Source of the DNA: Puniceibacterium confluentis
GTDB lineage: Bacteria; Pseudomonadota; Alphaproteobacteria; Rhodobacterales; Rhodobacteraceae
Assembly: GCF_007923445.1 (NCBI RefSeq)
Contig: NZ_VOJI01000025.1
Coordinates: 1-41,553, forward strand
DNA length: 41,553 bases
Direction: 5' to 3'
The position numbers and the translations under genes are program-made. Position 1 is the stretch's first letter. Every line of letters starts with the position of its first letter. Below the pieces are notes generated by a model that had not been told where the DNA came from, did no database searches, and saw nothing but the letters and a program-made list of their open reading frames with translations. Shown here piece after piece: positions 41,488 to 41,553 of the stretch.

Positions 41488-41553
41488 CTTGTTTGCACGC
41501 GGCTGACGGCGGCTTGGCCTGCGTCTGTCATGCGGTCATTTCGAGAGCGTAAC
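41488..41553. other. Right window edge, start region of lipocalin-fold gene
   Basis: The last 66 bases contain an in-frame stop (41536-41538) and, in another frame, an ATG (about 41532) opening MTDAGQAAVSRVQTSW. That could be the true N-terminus separated from the main frame by a frameshift. Too little sequence is visible to decide. Confidence 0.3.

Noticed and set aside
1-41553. CRISPR arrays, rRNA, complete tRNA genes, phage or plasmid replication functions
   Set aside because: No regularly spaced repeats, RNA gene structure, integrase, capsid or replication protein was found in either strand.

Overview
The window is GC-rich DNA of alphaproteobacterial, probably Rhodobacteraceae (roseobacter-like), character. 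This is inferred from the gene families and codon use (TTT, TRAP-TAXI and Liv uptake systems, IclR/GntR control, sulfatases, CoA-dependent catabolism); no rRNA or tRNA is present to settle the taxon. Nearly all of it is catabolic accessory DNA: transport plus degradation of organic acids and sulfate esters. A broken IS66 transposase marks the left edge.

Region 1 (about 1240-18250) is an organosulfate region with two similarly built operons. Operon A (+): IclR regulator, a 15-codon leader ORF, tctB-tctA-tctC (TTT importer), two cytoplasmic Cys-type sulfatases and a SulP transporter. Operon B (-): TRAP permease, TAXI binding protein, one Cys-type sulfatase/phosphonate monoester hydrolase-like enzyme and a second SulP transporter, with its own divergent IclR gene at 18385. 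Between them sits one formylglycine-generating enzyme gene, the activator that all three sulfatases would need. The inferred logic is import of a sulfated acid, removal of sulfate in the cytoplasm, and disposal or handling of sulfate by SulP.

Region 2 (19268-22502, -) is hmgA-maiA-fahA, the homogentisate ring-cleavage pathway to fumarate and acetoacetate. A 19-bp inverted repeat, CGTTTCAC-N3-GTGAAACG, lies upstream of hmgA and recurs with one arm mismatch just before the IclR gene of operon B. This links TRAP/sulfatase operon B to homogentisate breakdown, so an aryl sulfate feeding homogentisate is a reasonable hypothesis.

Region 3 (22975-40314) is a CoA-ester catabolic region: an APH-fold kinase, acyl-CoA dehydrogenase, acyl-CoA ligase and nitroreductase (+); SDR plus CoA-transferase (-); HSD10-like SDR, thiolase and enoyl-CoA hydratase (-); AraC and GntR regulators (+); and a complete branched-chain-type ABC importer with a maleylacetate-reductase-like dehydrogenase (-). 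A second palindrome, TTARTGTCSGACAYTAA, stands before three of these transcription units, with weaker copies before gntR, and so defines a likely GntR regulon. The kinase/dehydrogenase pair resembles a split form of ACAD10/ACAD11 and the Lva levulinate route, suggesting a 4-hydroxy (or 4-oxo) acid substrate.

The right edge holds a CrtC/AttH-type lipocalin-fold protein of unknown role. All functional statements rest on reading motifs by eye; no database search was possible.
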